A stretch of 64,000 nt of DNA from Streptomyces sp. CB02261 (GCF_001905665.1 NZ_LIVX01000007.1:434001-498000); one strand, 5' to 3'; numbered from the stretch's first letter, positions 42,890 through 51,058 are shown. Program-made: numbers and translations. The notes: a model not told the origin generated them from the letters alone.

Positions 42890-43216
42890 TCAGGTCGGCC
42901 GGTCGATCGTTCCTCTGCTGTAGCGGCGGGTGCGCTCGTAGGAGATCAGCTCGCCCTCCTCGTCCAGAGCGACCCGGTAGCTGGCCATCACGCTGGCGGT
43001 GTCCGGAATGCGTTCCAGTTCCACCACCTCCACCTGCGCCTCCCAGCCGTCCTGTGTCGGCTTGAGCGACGAGACGGAGTCGGGCGGTCTGCCGAGGAGT
43101 TGAGCCAGCTGCTCGGCCGCCGACTTCATGGCCGACGCGGCGTTGCGCACGCCCGAGCGCCGTCGGGAGGCAGCACGACGCGGCGTCTGCCGCTCGCGCC
43201 CTTCACCTTCTGCCAT
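42890..43216 (-). CDS. gvpO: Gas vesicle protein GvpO
   Basis: 108 residues: a basic, disordered N terminus (about 1-28), then the GvpO domain with LAQLLGRPPDSVSSL, GWEAQVEVVELERIPDTASV and a C-terminal ELISYERTRRYSRG. First gene of the gvp operon, with GGGGAG before the ATG. The gap to the divergent gene (43217-43355) is relatively AT-rich around 43250-43285 and should hold both promoters; no clear hexamers stand out. Confidence 0.92.
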   Translation of the reverse strand: MAEGEGRERQTPRRAASRRRSGVRNAASAMKSAAEQLAQLLGRPPDSVSSLKPTQDGWEAQVEVVELERIPDTASVMASYRVALDEEGELISYERTRRYSRGTIDRPT

Positions 43217-43355
43217 GGAGCACTCCCCTGGGGAGACCGCCTCTTAGAACCTAGAATGTCACTAAATGCGCCTATAAGCCTTTTGTCGAAGGCAGGAGCT
43301 CCTGAAGGCCAGGCGTCATCACCAGGTCCGCACGCACCCTGTCGAAGGGATGATC

Positions 43356-44564
43356 ATGCAGGACACGACCAAAGTCGCACTCGCAGCCGCCCTGGCCGGT
43401 GGTTATGTACTCGGCCGGGCCAAGAAGGGCCGCATGGCGTTCGCCGTGGCGACCTATGTGGCCGGCCGTCGTTTCGGCCTCGAACCGGGACAGCTGCTGA
43501 AGGCGGGCCTCTCCAAGGCCAAGGAGATGCCGCAGTTCGCCGAACTCGGCGACCAGCTGCGCGGAGAAGCCCTCGACGCGGGCAAGCAGGCCCTCAAGGT
43601 CGCCGCCGACCGCAAGCTGGCCGACCTCGCCGACTCCCTGAGCGCCCGCACCGCCGACCTCACTCGCTCCGGCGGCGGGCGGGACGAGGACGAGGCCGCG
43701 GACGAGGACGAGGAGCCGTACGAGGACGAGGACGAGGAGGAGGAAGAAGAGGAGGAAGAGGAGGACGAAGGAGCGGAACAGGGGGACGAGGAGCCGGAGG
43801 ACGAAGAGGAAGAGGAGGAGGAAGGGGCGGAGGAGCCCGAGGAGGAAGCCGAAGAGGAGCCGGAGGAACGCGAAGAGGAGCCCGAGGAAGAGGAAGAGGA
43901 GCCCGAGGAAGAGGAAGAGGAAGAGGAAGAGGAGCCCGAGGAAGCCGAAGAGGAGCCCGAAGAAGAGGAAGAGGAGCCCGAAGAAGAGGAAGAGGAGGAG
44001 CCGGAACCCGAGGAGGAGGAAGGCGAGGAAGAGGAAGAGGAAGAGGAACCGCCGCCCCCGCCGAAGCCCGCCCGTCCGACGTCCCGTGGTCGCGGTGGCA
44101 AGTCCGCGCAACGGGAAGGCGGTTCGAAGAAGGCGGCACCCGCCAAGAAGGCTCCTGCCAAGAGGGCAGCACCGGCGAAGAAGTCAGCGCCGGCCAAGAA
44201 GGCTCCTGCCAAGAAGGCCGCCGCCAAGAAGGCTCCCGCCAAGAAGGCGCCGGCCAAGAAGGCCCCGGCCAAGAAGTCAGCGGCGGCGAAGAAGTCGGCC
44301 CCCGCCAAGAAGGCTCCCGCCAAGAAGGCTGCACCGGCCAAGAGGGCGCCGGCGAAGAAGACCGCGAACGGGAAGCCTGCCGCCAAGTCGGCGTCCCCCG
44401 CCAGGAAGAGGGCCTCCAAGAAGTCCGCGGCGGAACCGAGGAAGCGGACCCCCGCCAAGAGCACCGCACGCAAGACGGCGGCCAAGAAGACCACCAGCCG
44501 TAGCCCGGCACGCAAGGCGGCCGCCAAGAAGACGGCGCCCCGCAAGCAGTCCGCGCGGAGGTAG
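43356..44564 (+). CDS. Gas-vesicle-associated polyampholyte protein (acidic block plus histone H1-like tail)
   Basis: 402 residues from ATG 43356, with GAAGGG placed better than for the ATG at 43350. A folded, Ala-rich helical N domain (about 1-105) is followed by an almost pure Glu/Asp/Pro block (about 110-230), a short PPPPPKP hinge, and a Lys/Ala/Pro-rich region (about 240-402) with AKKAPAKKA-type repeats like bacterial histone H1 homologues. Divergent from gvpO across 139 nt, so probably an accessory gas vesicle gene. Its role is not known to me. The tail could bind nucleic acid or fold back on the acidic block, or bind the acidic tail of GvpA. Confidence 0.75.
   Translation: MQDTTKVALAAALAGGYVLGRAKKGRMAFAVATYVAGRRFGLEPGQLLKAGLSKAKEMPQFAELGDQLRGEALDAGKQALKVAADRKLADLADSLSARTADLTRSGGGRDEDEAADEDEEPYEDEDEEEEEEEEEEDEGAEQGDEEPEDEEEEEEEGAEEPEEEAEEEPEEREEEPEEEEEEPEEEEEEEEEEPEEAEEEPEEEEEEPEEEEEEEPEPEEEEGEEEEEEEEPPPPPKPARPTSRGRGGKSAQREGGSKKAAPAKKAPAKRAAPAKKSAPAKKAPAKKAAAKKAPAKKAPAKKAPAKKSAAAKKSAPAKKAPAKKAAPAKRAPAKKTANGKPAAKSASPARKRASKKSAAEPRKRTPAKSTARKTAAKKTTSRSPARKAAAKKTAPRKQSARR
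43680..44050 (+). repeat. Purine-only low-complexity tract encoding the Glu-rich block
   Basis: Long run of GAG/GAA codons with interspersed CCC/CCG, giving strand asymmetry (nearly all purine on the plus strand) and many imperfect GAGGAAGAG-type tandem units. Likely length-variable by slippage and able to form mirror-repeat structures. Confidence 0.8.
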
Positions 44565-44567
44565 GAC

Positions 44568-45692
44568 ATGGCAACGTCAGACCGCGACACCGAGAAGAAG
44601 GAATCCGGTTCCGGGTTCGACAAGTTGCTCGGCGAGCTGACCCAGTACCTGGGCGCTCAGGCGGACCAACTGGCCGGAAAGGCGACGGACAAGCTCGGTG
44701 ACATCACCGACCAGCTCTACGACGTCGCCGACAACGGCGGCAAGCTCTCCGACGTCGCCGGAATCGGCGGCCGGATCCTGAAGGGCGACTCGCCGTTGAA
44801 GGCCTTCGCGGGCCAGAAATTCGGCAACATCAAGGACAAGGTGACCGAGACCGCGTCCAACCTGTTCGGCAAGGGCAAGGGTCGGAAGGGCGGCGGCGGG
44901 AAGATCGTCAACATCGTCGAGGCGATGGACGTCGGTCTGCCGCTGCGCAAGACGTACGACTACTGGACGCAGTACGAGAACTTCAGCAGCTTCGCCAAGG
45001 GCGTCCGCGACGTCTCGCGCGACGACGAGACCGGCAGTGACTGGAAGGTCAAGGTCGGCCCCTCCTCGCGCTCCTGGAAGGCCACCGTCCAGGAACAGAT
45101 ACCCGACGAGCGCATCGTCTGGACGTCGGAGGGTGCCAAGGGAAGCACCCGAGGGTGCGTCAGCTTCCATGAGCTCACACCGACGCTGACCCGCATCGTC
45201 CTCATCGTCGAGTACCACCCGGCGGGCTTCTTCGAGAAGACCGGCAACATCTGGCGGGCGCAGGGCCGCCGTCTGCGCCTGGACTTCAAGCACTTCCTGC
45301 GGTACGTCACGCTCAACACCGACGAGCCGGAAGGCTGGCGCGGCGAGATCCGCGACGGCGAGGTCGTCCGTTCCCACGAGGACGCCCTCGAAGCGGAGCA
45401 GGCCGAGGAGGAAGGCGAGGAAGGCGAGGAAGAGGGCGAGGAAGGCGCGGAGGACGAGTACGAGGAGGGCGAGGAGACCGACGAGGAGGACGAGGGCGAG
45501 GAGCCGGACGAGGACGGCTACGTCGACGAGTCCGAGGAGGAGGAAGAGGCGGAGCCCGACGAGGAGGGCGAGTACGAGGAGGAGGAGCCCGAAGAGGAGG
45601 AAGAAGGCGACGAGGAGGAAGAGCCCGAGGAGGAGGAAGAGGAGCCCGAGGAAGAGGACGAGACCTCGCCTCCCCGCCGACGCCGGCGGTGA
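44568..45692 (+). CDS. SRPBCC (cyclase/dehydrase-like) gas-vesicle accessory protein with acidic tail
   Basis: 374 residues, starting 3 nt after the previous stop. N-terminal helical region about 1-100 (LTQYLGAQADQLAGKATDKL). A START/SRPBCC domain spans about 110-255 (EAMDVGLPLRKTYDYWTQYE, VDVSRD-like turns, WRAQGRRLRLDFKHFLRYV). Then about 100 residues of nearly pure Glu/Asp/Gly end in SPPRRRRR. SRPBCC domains hold hydrophobic ligands or lipids. Location next to gvpO and the charge pattern shared with GvpA and the preceding protein suggest a role in vesicle assembly or clustering. Confidence 0.75.
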   Translation: MATSDRDTEKKESGSGFDKLLGELTQYLGAQADQLAGKATDKLGDITDQLYDVADNGGKLSDVAGIGGRILKGDSPLKAFAGQKFGNIKDKVTETASNLFGKGKGRKGGGGKIVNIVEAMDVGLPLRKTYDYWTQYENFSSFAKGVRDVSRDDETGSDWKVKVGPSSRSWKATVQEQIPDERIVWTSEGAKGSTRGCVSFHELTPTLTRIVLIVEYHPAGFFEKTGNIWRAQGRRLRLDFKHFLRYVTLNTDEPEGWRGEIRDGEVVRSHEDALEAEQAEEEGEEGEEEGEEGAEDEYEEGEETDEEDEGEEPDEDGYVDESEEEEEAEPDEEGEYEEEEPEEEEEGDEEEEPEEEEEEPEEEDETSPPRRRRR

Positions 45693-45728
45693 GTGTTTCC
45701 GGCCCGCTCCCGGCATCAGGAGGTACGC

Positions 45729-45932
45729 GTGAAGCCCGCCAGACGGAGCCGATCCCTCACTCGCTGGACACCTCCGGCCGTCGTCCGCCGCCTGCTCCTG
45801 GGGCTGGCGATGTGGGGGGTGCGCTGGGCCCTCCGGCGGGCGGTGCGCCGGGTGGCCCACCGGGGACCCCCGCCGCAGCCCGGCACACGTGGCCTGAGGA
45901 GGCGGTCCCCGCGGGTGGTCCACCGGCGGTGA
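45729..45932 (+). CDS. Small Arg-rich protein downstream of the gas vesicle accessory genes
   Basis: 67 residues from a GTG at 45729 with a full AGGAGGT 4 nt upstream, the best ribosome site in the area. The peptide is strongly basic with one hydrophobic/amphipathic stretch (VVRRLLLGLAMWGVRWALRR) and an Arg-rich end. No family recognised. It lies 36 nt after the SRPBCC gene and may be co-transcribed. Its opposite charge to the acidic tails of its neighbours is notable. Confidence 0.5.
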   Translation: MKPARRSRSLTRWTPPAVVRRLLLGLAMWGVRWALRRAVRRVAHRGPPPQPGTRGLRRRSPRVVHRR

Positions 45933-45981
45933 CCCCCCTCGCCGCAACCCGGCTCACACGGCCTGAGGAGGCGACCCGCGG
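45871..45981. repeat. Imperfect direct repeat, two copies of about 42 nt
   Basis: Copies at 45871-45914 and 45940-45981 share CGCCGCA-CCCGGC-CACACG-GGCCTGAGGAGGCG-CCCGCGG with small indels. The first copy lies in the end of the small Arg-rich gene, the second in the intergenic region. Likely a local duplication. Confidence 0.6.
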
Positions 45982-46079
45982 CGAGTCTGCGTAGCCTGAT
46001 ACCCACCCCCCGGGGGGACGGAAGGGCCGCGCAACGCCACCGCGCCGCGAGACGCCTTGAGGAGAGCCGCGGAGGTCGT

Positions 46080-47309
46080 GTGTCGACGTACGAGGATGTC
46101 CTTGCCGGACTGCTTGCCCGCTCCCATCTGCTGTCCGGACGGGAACTCGCCGGCCTCGTCCAGGACGCCGGCCGGCGCATGGGGCTGCGGGGCACGGCCA
46201 TGTACGTGGCGGACCTCCAGCAGATCCGGCTGGTCGCCCTGCCGCAGCCCGACGCCGGGGCCCAGCCCGCGCTCGACGTCGACACGTCCCTGGCGGGCCT
46301 GGCCTACCGCACGCAGCGGATGCAGCGGTCCAGGGACGGCGGGACGGCCTGGCTGCCGATGATCGACGGGGTCGAGCGGCTGGGTGTCCTGATGGTGACG
46401 GCGCCCTCGCTGGACGGCGTCGTGCTCGCGCGTGCCGAGGTGCTCGCCGGTGTCGCCGCCCTGCTCATCGTGTCGAAGTCCTCCCACAGCGACCTGCTCG
46501 TCGAGGCGGAGCGCACACGGGCGATGACGGTGCAGGCCGAGCTGCTGTGGGCCTTCCTGCCGCCGCGGACCATCGGCACGGCGGACGTCACCTCGTCGGC
46601 GGTCCTGGAACCGGCGTACGACATCGGCGGCGACACCTTCGACCACACCCTGGACGACAGTGGCCTGCACCTCACCGTCATCGACTCCATGGGCCACGAC
46701 CTCGCATCGGGCGGAGCCAGCGCCGCCGGGCTCGCCGCCTGCCGCGCGACCCGCCGCTCCGGCGGTTCGCTGACCGACATCGTCACCTCGATCGACCGGA
46801 TCCTGGACGAGTGGTTCACCGATCGGCTCATGACCGCCGTCGTCGCCCATCTGGACACCTCCGACGGCCTATTGAACTGGGTCAACTGCGGGCACCCGCC
46901 GCCCCTGCTGATCCGCCAGGGCCGGGTCCATCCGCAGCTGCTCGCCCGGGAGCCCGACCTGCCGCTCGGGTGGGGGTTCCTCGCCTCGTCGCCGCCGACC
47001 GAGCACACCGAGCGGCTCCAGCCCGGCGACCGGATCCTCCTCTACAGCGACGGAGTCATCGAGGCCCGTTCGCCCGAGGGGGACCTGTACGGCGAGGAGC
47101 GGCTCGCCGACACCGTCATCCGCGCCACCGCCGCGGGCGACCCCGCGCCCGAAGCCCTGCGGCGCCTGATCCAGGGCCTGCGTCAGCACCAGGACCACAA
47201 GTTGCGCGACGACGCCACCATCCTGCTCACCGAGTGGCACCCCACCGGCCTCGACGCGGAGACGCGCGGCCGGCCCACGCCCGCGCGTGCCGAGGACGTT
47301 CGCGGGTAG
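46080..47309 (+). CDS. SpoIIE-type PP2C protein phosphatase with GAF-like sensor
   Basis: 409 residues from a GTG with GGAGG upstream. A GAF-like N domain (about 1-135) is joined by a helix to a SpoIIE/PP2C domain (about 160-390) with EPAYDIGGDTFDH, VIDSMGHDLASG, NCGHPPPLL and YSDGVIEARSP, all metal-site motifs present. Soluble, without the ATPase module seen in the 14787 protein. Likely dephosphorylates an anti-anti-sigma factor. Confidence 0.9.
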   Translation: MSTYEDVLAGLLARSHLLSGRELAGLVQDAGRRMGLRGTAMYVADLQQIRLVALPQPDAGAQPALDVDTSLAGLAYRTQRMQRSRDGGTAWLPMIDGVERLGVLMVTAPSLDGVVLARAEVLAGVAALLIVSKSSHSDLLVEAERTRAMTVQAELLWAFLPPRTIGTADVTSSAVLEPAYDIGGDTFDHTLDDSGLHLTVIDSMGHDLASGGASAAGLAACRATRRSGGSLTDIVTSIDRILDEWFTDRLMTAVVAHLDTSDGLLNWVNCGHPPPLLIRQGRVHPQLLAREPDLPLGWGFLASSPPTEHTERLQPGDRILLYSDGVIEARSPEGDLYGEERLADTVIRATAAGDPAPEALRRLIQGLRQHQDHKLRDDATILLTEWHPTGLDAETRGRPTPARAEDVRG

Positions 47310-47352
47310 GCGTCGGTTCGACAGTGACCACGGATACCCGTCAGGAGGGTTC

Positions 47353-47592
47353 ATGAGCACGCCCCCGAACGATCCCGTCCCGCCGAGCCCCACGCCCCCG
47401 CCCGGGCCGGGGCCCGGTCCCACGCCGGGGCCGCTTCCGGGGCCCGTTCCCGGGCCCGGCGGCCCCGACCCCGTGCCGCCGACGCCGCCCCGGCCGGAGC
47501 CGGAGCCGCCTGTCCCGGGCCCGCCTCCGGACCCGTTCCCGCAGCCCGGCCCGCTGCCCCCGCCGGGGCCGACGCCGGAGCCGGCGACCTGA
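47353..47592 (+). CDS. Small Pro/Gly-rich protein
   Basis: 79 residues from ATG 47353 with AGGAGGG upstream. Apart from MSTPPNDPV it is made almost wholly of Pro, Gly, Glu, Asp and Thr (for example PPGPGPGPTPGPLPGPVPG). No membrane segment or signal peptide. It follows the phosphatase by 43 nt. The strong ribosome site argues for translation; function unknown and likely disordered. Confidence 0.5.
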   Translation: MSTPPNDPVPPSPTPPPGPGPGPTPGPLPGPVPGPGGPDPVPPTPPRPEPEPPVPGPPPDPFPQPGPLPPPGPTPEPAT

Positions 47593-47650
47593 GCGACTGA
47601 GCGACCGCCCCGGTCCGCCCCGCCCGCCGCCCGGCTCCCGGCTCCCCGGC

Positions 47651-48637
47651 TCAGGTGAGTGACGGCACCCGTTCGGACGGCGGCGGCGGTCCGGGCGGCG
47701 TGCCGTCCCCGAACGGCCGCCCGCCGAGCGCTTCCCGCCCGTGCGGCGTGAGCCAGCCCCGGAGGTCCGGGCCCAGGGGGACGATCCCGGTCGGATTGAT
47801 GTCGTGGTGGACGACGTAGTAGTGCGTCTTGATCTGCTCGAAGTCGATCGTGTCCCCGAAACCGGGCGTCTGGAACAGATCCCGCGCGTATCCCCACAGG
47901 GCCGGCAGCTCGGTCAGCTTCTGCCGGTTGCACTTGAAGTGTCCGTGGTACACGGCGTCGAACCGCACGAGGGTCGTGAAGAGCCGCACGTCGGCCTCGG
48001 TGATCGTGTCACCGACCAGGTAGCGCCGGCCGGAGAGCCGCTCCTCCAGCAGGTCGAGCCGCTCCCACAGGCTCCGGTACGCCCTGTCGTACGCCTTCTG
48101 GCTCCCGGCGAAGCCGCACCGGTAGACGCCGTTGTTCACGTCCCGGTACACGTCTTCGGCCACCTCGTCGATCTCGTCGCGCCACGGCTCCGGATAGAGG
48201 TCCGGTGCGCCGTCGCGCCGGTGGGCCGCCCACTGGCTGCCCAGGTCGAGGGTGATCCGGGCGAAGTCGTTGGTCACCACCTCGCCCGTGGGGACGTCCA
48301 CGATCGCGGGCACGGTGATGCCGCGGGCGTACCCCGGGTCGCGCCGGAAGAACGCCTCCTGCAGCCGCTCGATCCCGAGCACCGGGTCCCGGCCGGCCGG
48401 GTCCAGATGGAACGCCCAGCTGCGCTCGTCGTGCACGGGTCCCGCGACGCCCATCGAGAGCACGTCCTCCAGGCCCATGAGCCGCCGGACGATCGCGGCC
48501 CGGTTCGCCCAGGGGCACGCGCGTGCGATGACCAGCCGGTAGCGCCCGGGCTCCACCGGGTAGCCGTCCCGGCCGTCGGCCGTGATCCGTGTCGTGAGGT
48601 AGTTCCGGTCGCGTTCGTACGCACCGTCGCCGGTCAT
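47651..48637 (-). CDS. Xi-class glutathione-transferase-like S-conjugate reductase (ECM4/YqjG family)
   Basis: 328 residues. Thioredoxin-like N domain with the catalytic CPWANR (Cys41), followed by an all-helical C domain with YLVGDTITEADVRLFTTLVRFD and the YYVVHHDINPTGIVPLGP end typical of the family. These enzymes reductively remove glutathione from quinone conjugates; in actinobacteria mycothiol is the expected thiol. ATG 48637 as start. Confidence 0.92.
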   Translation of the reverse strand: MTGDGAYERDRNYLTTRITADGRDGYPVEPGRYRLVIARACPWANRAAIVRRLMGLEDVLSMGVAGPVHDERSWAFHLDPAGRDPVLGIERLQEAFFRRDPGYARGITVPAIVDVPTGEVVTNDFARITLDLGSQWAAHRRDGAPDLYPEPWRDEIDEVAEDVYRDVNNGVYRCGFAGSQKAYDRAYRSLWERLDLLEERLSGRRYLVGDTITEADVRLFTTLVRFDAVYHGHFKCNRQKLTELPALWGYARDLFQTPGFGDTIDFEQIKTHYYVVHHDINPTGIVPLGPDLRGWLTPHGREALGGRPFGDGTPPGPPPPSERVPSLT

Positions 48638-48700
48638 CGCTGCGATCCCAGCCCTTCTCGTGTGGTCTCCGCGTGGGTGTGGCCCCCGAGCGGGGGCGGC

Positions 48701-49837
48701 TCACTCGTCACGCAGGGTGCGGACGTCCTCCTCGCTCCACGCGCGGGTGTCGCGCGGCTCGACGTACGGCTCCGCGCCCGGCGGCATGCCACCGGCGACC
48801 GCCCGCTGGCGCAGCGCCTCGGCGTCGAACTCCAGACCGAGGAGCACGGCCAGATTGCTGATCCACAGCCAGATCAGGAAGACGATGACACCGGCCATGG
48901 TCCCGTAGGTCTTGTTGTACGAGGCGAACTCGGCCACGTACAGGGCGAACCCGGCGGAGGCGGCCATCCAGATCAACAGGGCGACGGCGCTGCCCGGGGT
49001 GACCCACCGCCAGCCCCTGCCCTTGGCGTTCGGAGCGCCCCAGTACAGGAGCGCGATCATCATCGTCACGAGCAGGACGAGCACCGGCCACTTCGCGATG
49101 GACCACACGGTCAGCGCGGTGTCGCCGAGGCCCAGCACGTCGCCCGCCCGGCGGGCCACGTCACCGGTGAACACGATGATCAGGGCGCTCGCCGCGGCCA
49201 TGACCATGAGCGCCGCGGTCATCCCCAGCCGGACCGGCAGGACCTTCCAGACCGGGCGGCCCTCGGGCATCTCGAAGATCTTGTTGGCGGCGCGCATGAA
49301 CGCCCCGACGTACCCGGAGGCCGACCACAGGGCCAGCACGAGGCCGACCACGGCCATGGCGGCTCCCGTGCCCGTGCCGCCCTGCACGTTCTCCACGGCC
49401 TTGCCGAGCACGTCACGGGCGGGTCCTGGGGCGAGTTGTTGCAGGGTGTCCAGCACCTTGTCCGCGGTGGACGGTCCGCTGACGCCGAGCAGCGAGACGA
49501 GGACGAGCAGCCCGGGGAAGAGGGCGAGCACGCCGTAGTACGTGAGGGCGGCGGCCCGGTCCGTCAGCTCGTCGGCGACGAACTCGCGCACCGAGCCCTT
49601 GAGGACCGCGACCCAGGAGTGTCGCGGCAGCTCGGTCGGCGAGTCGGGCGCGCGCTCCTCGACCTCGGGGCCGGGCCCGACGTCCTGCGGCTCCGGTACC
49701 GGCGGCGGTCCGCCGTCGGCGGGGGCGGCTTCCGTCGCGTGTTCGGCGTCCGGTGGCCCGTGATCGGCCGGCGCCTCCGTCCGGCGTTCCGCGGCGGCTT
49801 CCGTACGGCGTTCCTGGGGGGCGTTGCGATCGACCAT
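48701..49837 (-). CDS. YihY/BrkB-family membrane protein
   Basis: 378 residues from ATG 49837: an acidic Ala/Pro-rich cytoplasmic N terminus (about 1-75), then six membrane spans with the family features RAAALTYYGVLALFPGLLVL and LWSASGYVGAFMRAANKIFE. It ends with an acidic tail. Function in the family is poorly defined. The ATG directly abuts a 24-nt perfect palindrome and has no ribosome site of its own. An in-frame GTG at 49879, just after the AraC stop, would put the palindrome inside the gene. Confidence 0.88.
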   Translation of the reverse strand: MVDRNAPQERRTEAAAERRTEAPADHGPPDAEHATEAAPADGGPPPVPEPQDVGPGPEVEERAPDSPTELPRHSWVAVLKGSVREFVADELTDRAAALTYYGVLALFPGLLVLVSLLGVSGPSTADKVLDTLQQLAPGPARDVLGKAVENVQGGTGTGAAMAVVGLVLALWSASGYVGAFMRAANKIFEMPEGRPVWKVLPVRLGMTAALMVMAAASALIIVFTGDVARRAGDVLGLGDTALTVWSIAKWPVLVLLVTMMIALLYWGAPNAKGRGWRWVTPGSAVALLIWMAASAGFALYVAEFASYNKTYGTMAGVIVFLIWLWISNLAVLLGLEFDAEALRQRAVAGGMPPGAEPYVEPRDTRAWSEEDVRTLRDE

Positions 49838-49861
49838 GTCGTCGCGGGTACCCGCGACGAC
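49838..49861. promoter_or_regulatory. 24-nt perfect palindrome at the yihY start
   Basis: GTCGTCGCGGGT followed directly by its exact complement, ending one base before the ATG on the minus strand and 20 bases after the AraC gene stop. As RNA it would hide the start; as DNA it could be a dimer-binding site. No similar copy was noticed in the window. Confidence 0.6.
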
Positions 49862-49881
49862 GGGGCCTACGCACGGCACCC

Positions 49882-50931
49882 CTACACCCGTGCCTCCTCC
49901 GCGCGCCCCGCCGGGGCGCCCGTGCCGAAGGCACGGCGGTAGGCGGCGGGGGAGATGCCGAACGCCGTCCTCATGTGGACGCGCAGCGAGTTCCCCGAGC
50001 CGAGTCCGGCGCGGTGCGCGACCAGGTCGATCGGCAGGTCGGTGGTCTCGAGGAGCTGTTTGGCGAGCTCCAGCCGCTGCGCCGTGAGCCACTGCACGGG
50101 TGTCATGCCGACCTCGTCGCGGAACCGGCGGGTGAAGGACCGCAGGCTCATCCGGGCGTGTTCGGCGAGCCGGGCGAGGGTGAGGGGTTCCGCGAGGTGT
50201 TCGAGGGCCCAGGCGCGGGTCGCGGTGGTACTGGCCAGGGTGGGTTCCGGGACGGGGCGGTCGATGAACTGGGCCTGACCGCCGTCGCGCCACGGGGGGA
50301 CGACGCAGATGCGGGCCGCGCGGTTCGCGACCGCGGCCCCGTGGTCGCGGCGGATCATGTGCAGGCACAGGTCGACCCCGGCGGCCACGCCCGCGGAGGT
50401 CAGCACGTCGCCGTCGTCGACGAAGAGGACCTCCTCGTCGACCTTGACCCGGGGGTAGGCCCGGCGGAACTCCGGCGCCAGGTTCCAGTGCGTGGTGGCG
50501 GGCCGGCCGTCGAGCAGCCCGGCGGCGGCCAGCACGTACGACCCGGAGCAGATCGACACCAGCCGGGTGCCGGGCCGGATGCCGGCGATGGCGGCGGCGA
50601 CCTCGGGCGGCAGCGGGCCGCCCCGGCCGAGCTCGGGCATGGCGTGCGTGGGCGGGAGGATCACCGTGTCGGCTTCGGCGAGCGCCTCCGGCCCGGCGGC
50701 GGGCTGCACGGTGAATCCGGCGTCGCTGAGTACGGGGCCGCCGTCGACCGTGCAGACGGCGATCTCGTAGAGGGCGCGGCCCTCCGCGTCGATGGCGCTG
50801 CCGAAGACCCGCGAGGGGATGCCCAGTTCGAAGGGAGGGACGCCGGGGAGGGCGAGCACGGCGATGCGGTGCCGCCTCGACCGCTGCTCCGCGCCCTCGT
50901 CCCGCCCGGCTGTCCCACGGAAAGTACTCAT
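49882..50931 (-). CDS. GlxA-type AraC-family regulator (DJ-1/PfpI plus HTH)
   Basis: 349 residues. DJ-1/PfpI-like domain about 20-195, with the nucleophile-elbow region SICSGSYVLAAAGLLDGR, then two AraC helix-turn-helix motifs about 235-335 (LARLAEHARMSLRSFTRRFR and LVAHRAGLGSGNSLRVHMRT). It activates or represses genes in response to an unknown small molecule and is divergent from an NADP-dependent oxidoreductase gene, its likely target. An inverted repeat TGGCC-4 nt-GGCCA lies in the 127-nt gap near 50950. Confidence 0.92.
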   Translation of the reverse strand: MSTFRGTAGRDEGAEQRSRRHRIAVLALPGVPPFELGIPSRVFGSAIDAEGRALYEIAVCTVDGGPVLSDAGFTVQPAAGPEALAEADTVILPPTHAMPELGRGGPLPPEVAAAIAGIRPGTRLVSICSGSYVLAAAGLLDGRPATTHWNLAPEFRRAYPRVKVDEEVLFVDDGDVLTSAGVAAGVDLCLHMIRRDHGAAVANRAARICVVPPWRDGGQAQFIDRPVPEPTLASTTATRAWALEHLAEPLTLARLAEHARMSLRSFTRRFRDEVGMTPVQWLTAQRLELAKQLLETTDLPIDLVAHRAGLGSGNSLRVHMRTAFGISPAAYRRAFGTGAPAGRAEEARV

Positions 50932-51058
50932 GGCCAGATCCTGTCACATAGTGGCCTGGCGGCCAATGCCGCTGCGGGGCGGGATGCCCGATCGTGAGGT
51001 GGTCGCCGCCGGCAGGGATCCGGCGGCACGGAACCCGGATACGAAAGAGGCTGACGGT

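Noticed and set aside
43454-44623. Ser/Ala-rich minus-strand frame opposite the Glu/Lys-rich gene
   Set aside because: It is simply the complement of the GAG/AAG-rich coding tract; the plus strand has the ribosome site and codon bias.
45871-45981. Repeats considered as a CRISPR array
   Set aside because: Only two imperfect copies, the first inside a gene, without uniform spacers or cas genes.
50932-51058. TGGCC-GGCCA inverted repeat between the AraC and oxidoreductase genes as a firm operator
   Set aside because: The arms are only 5 nt in GC-rich DNA, so chance is likely; mentioned only in the regulator entry.
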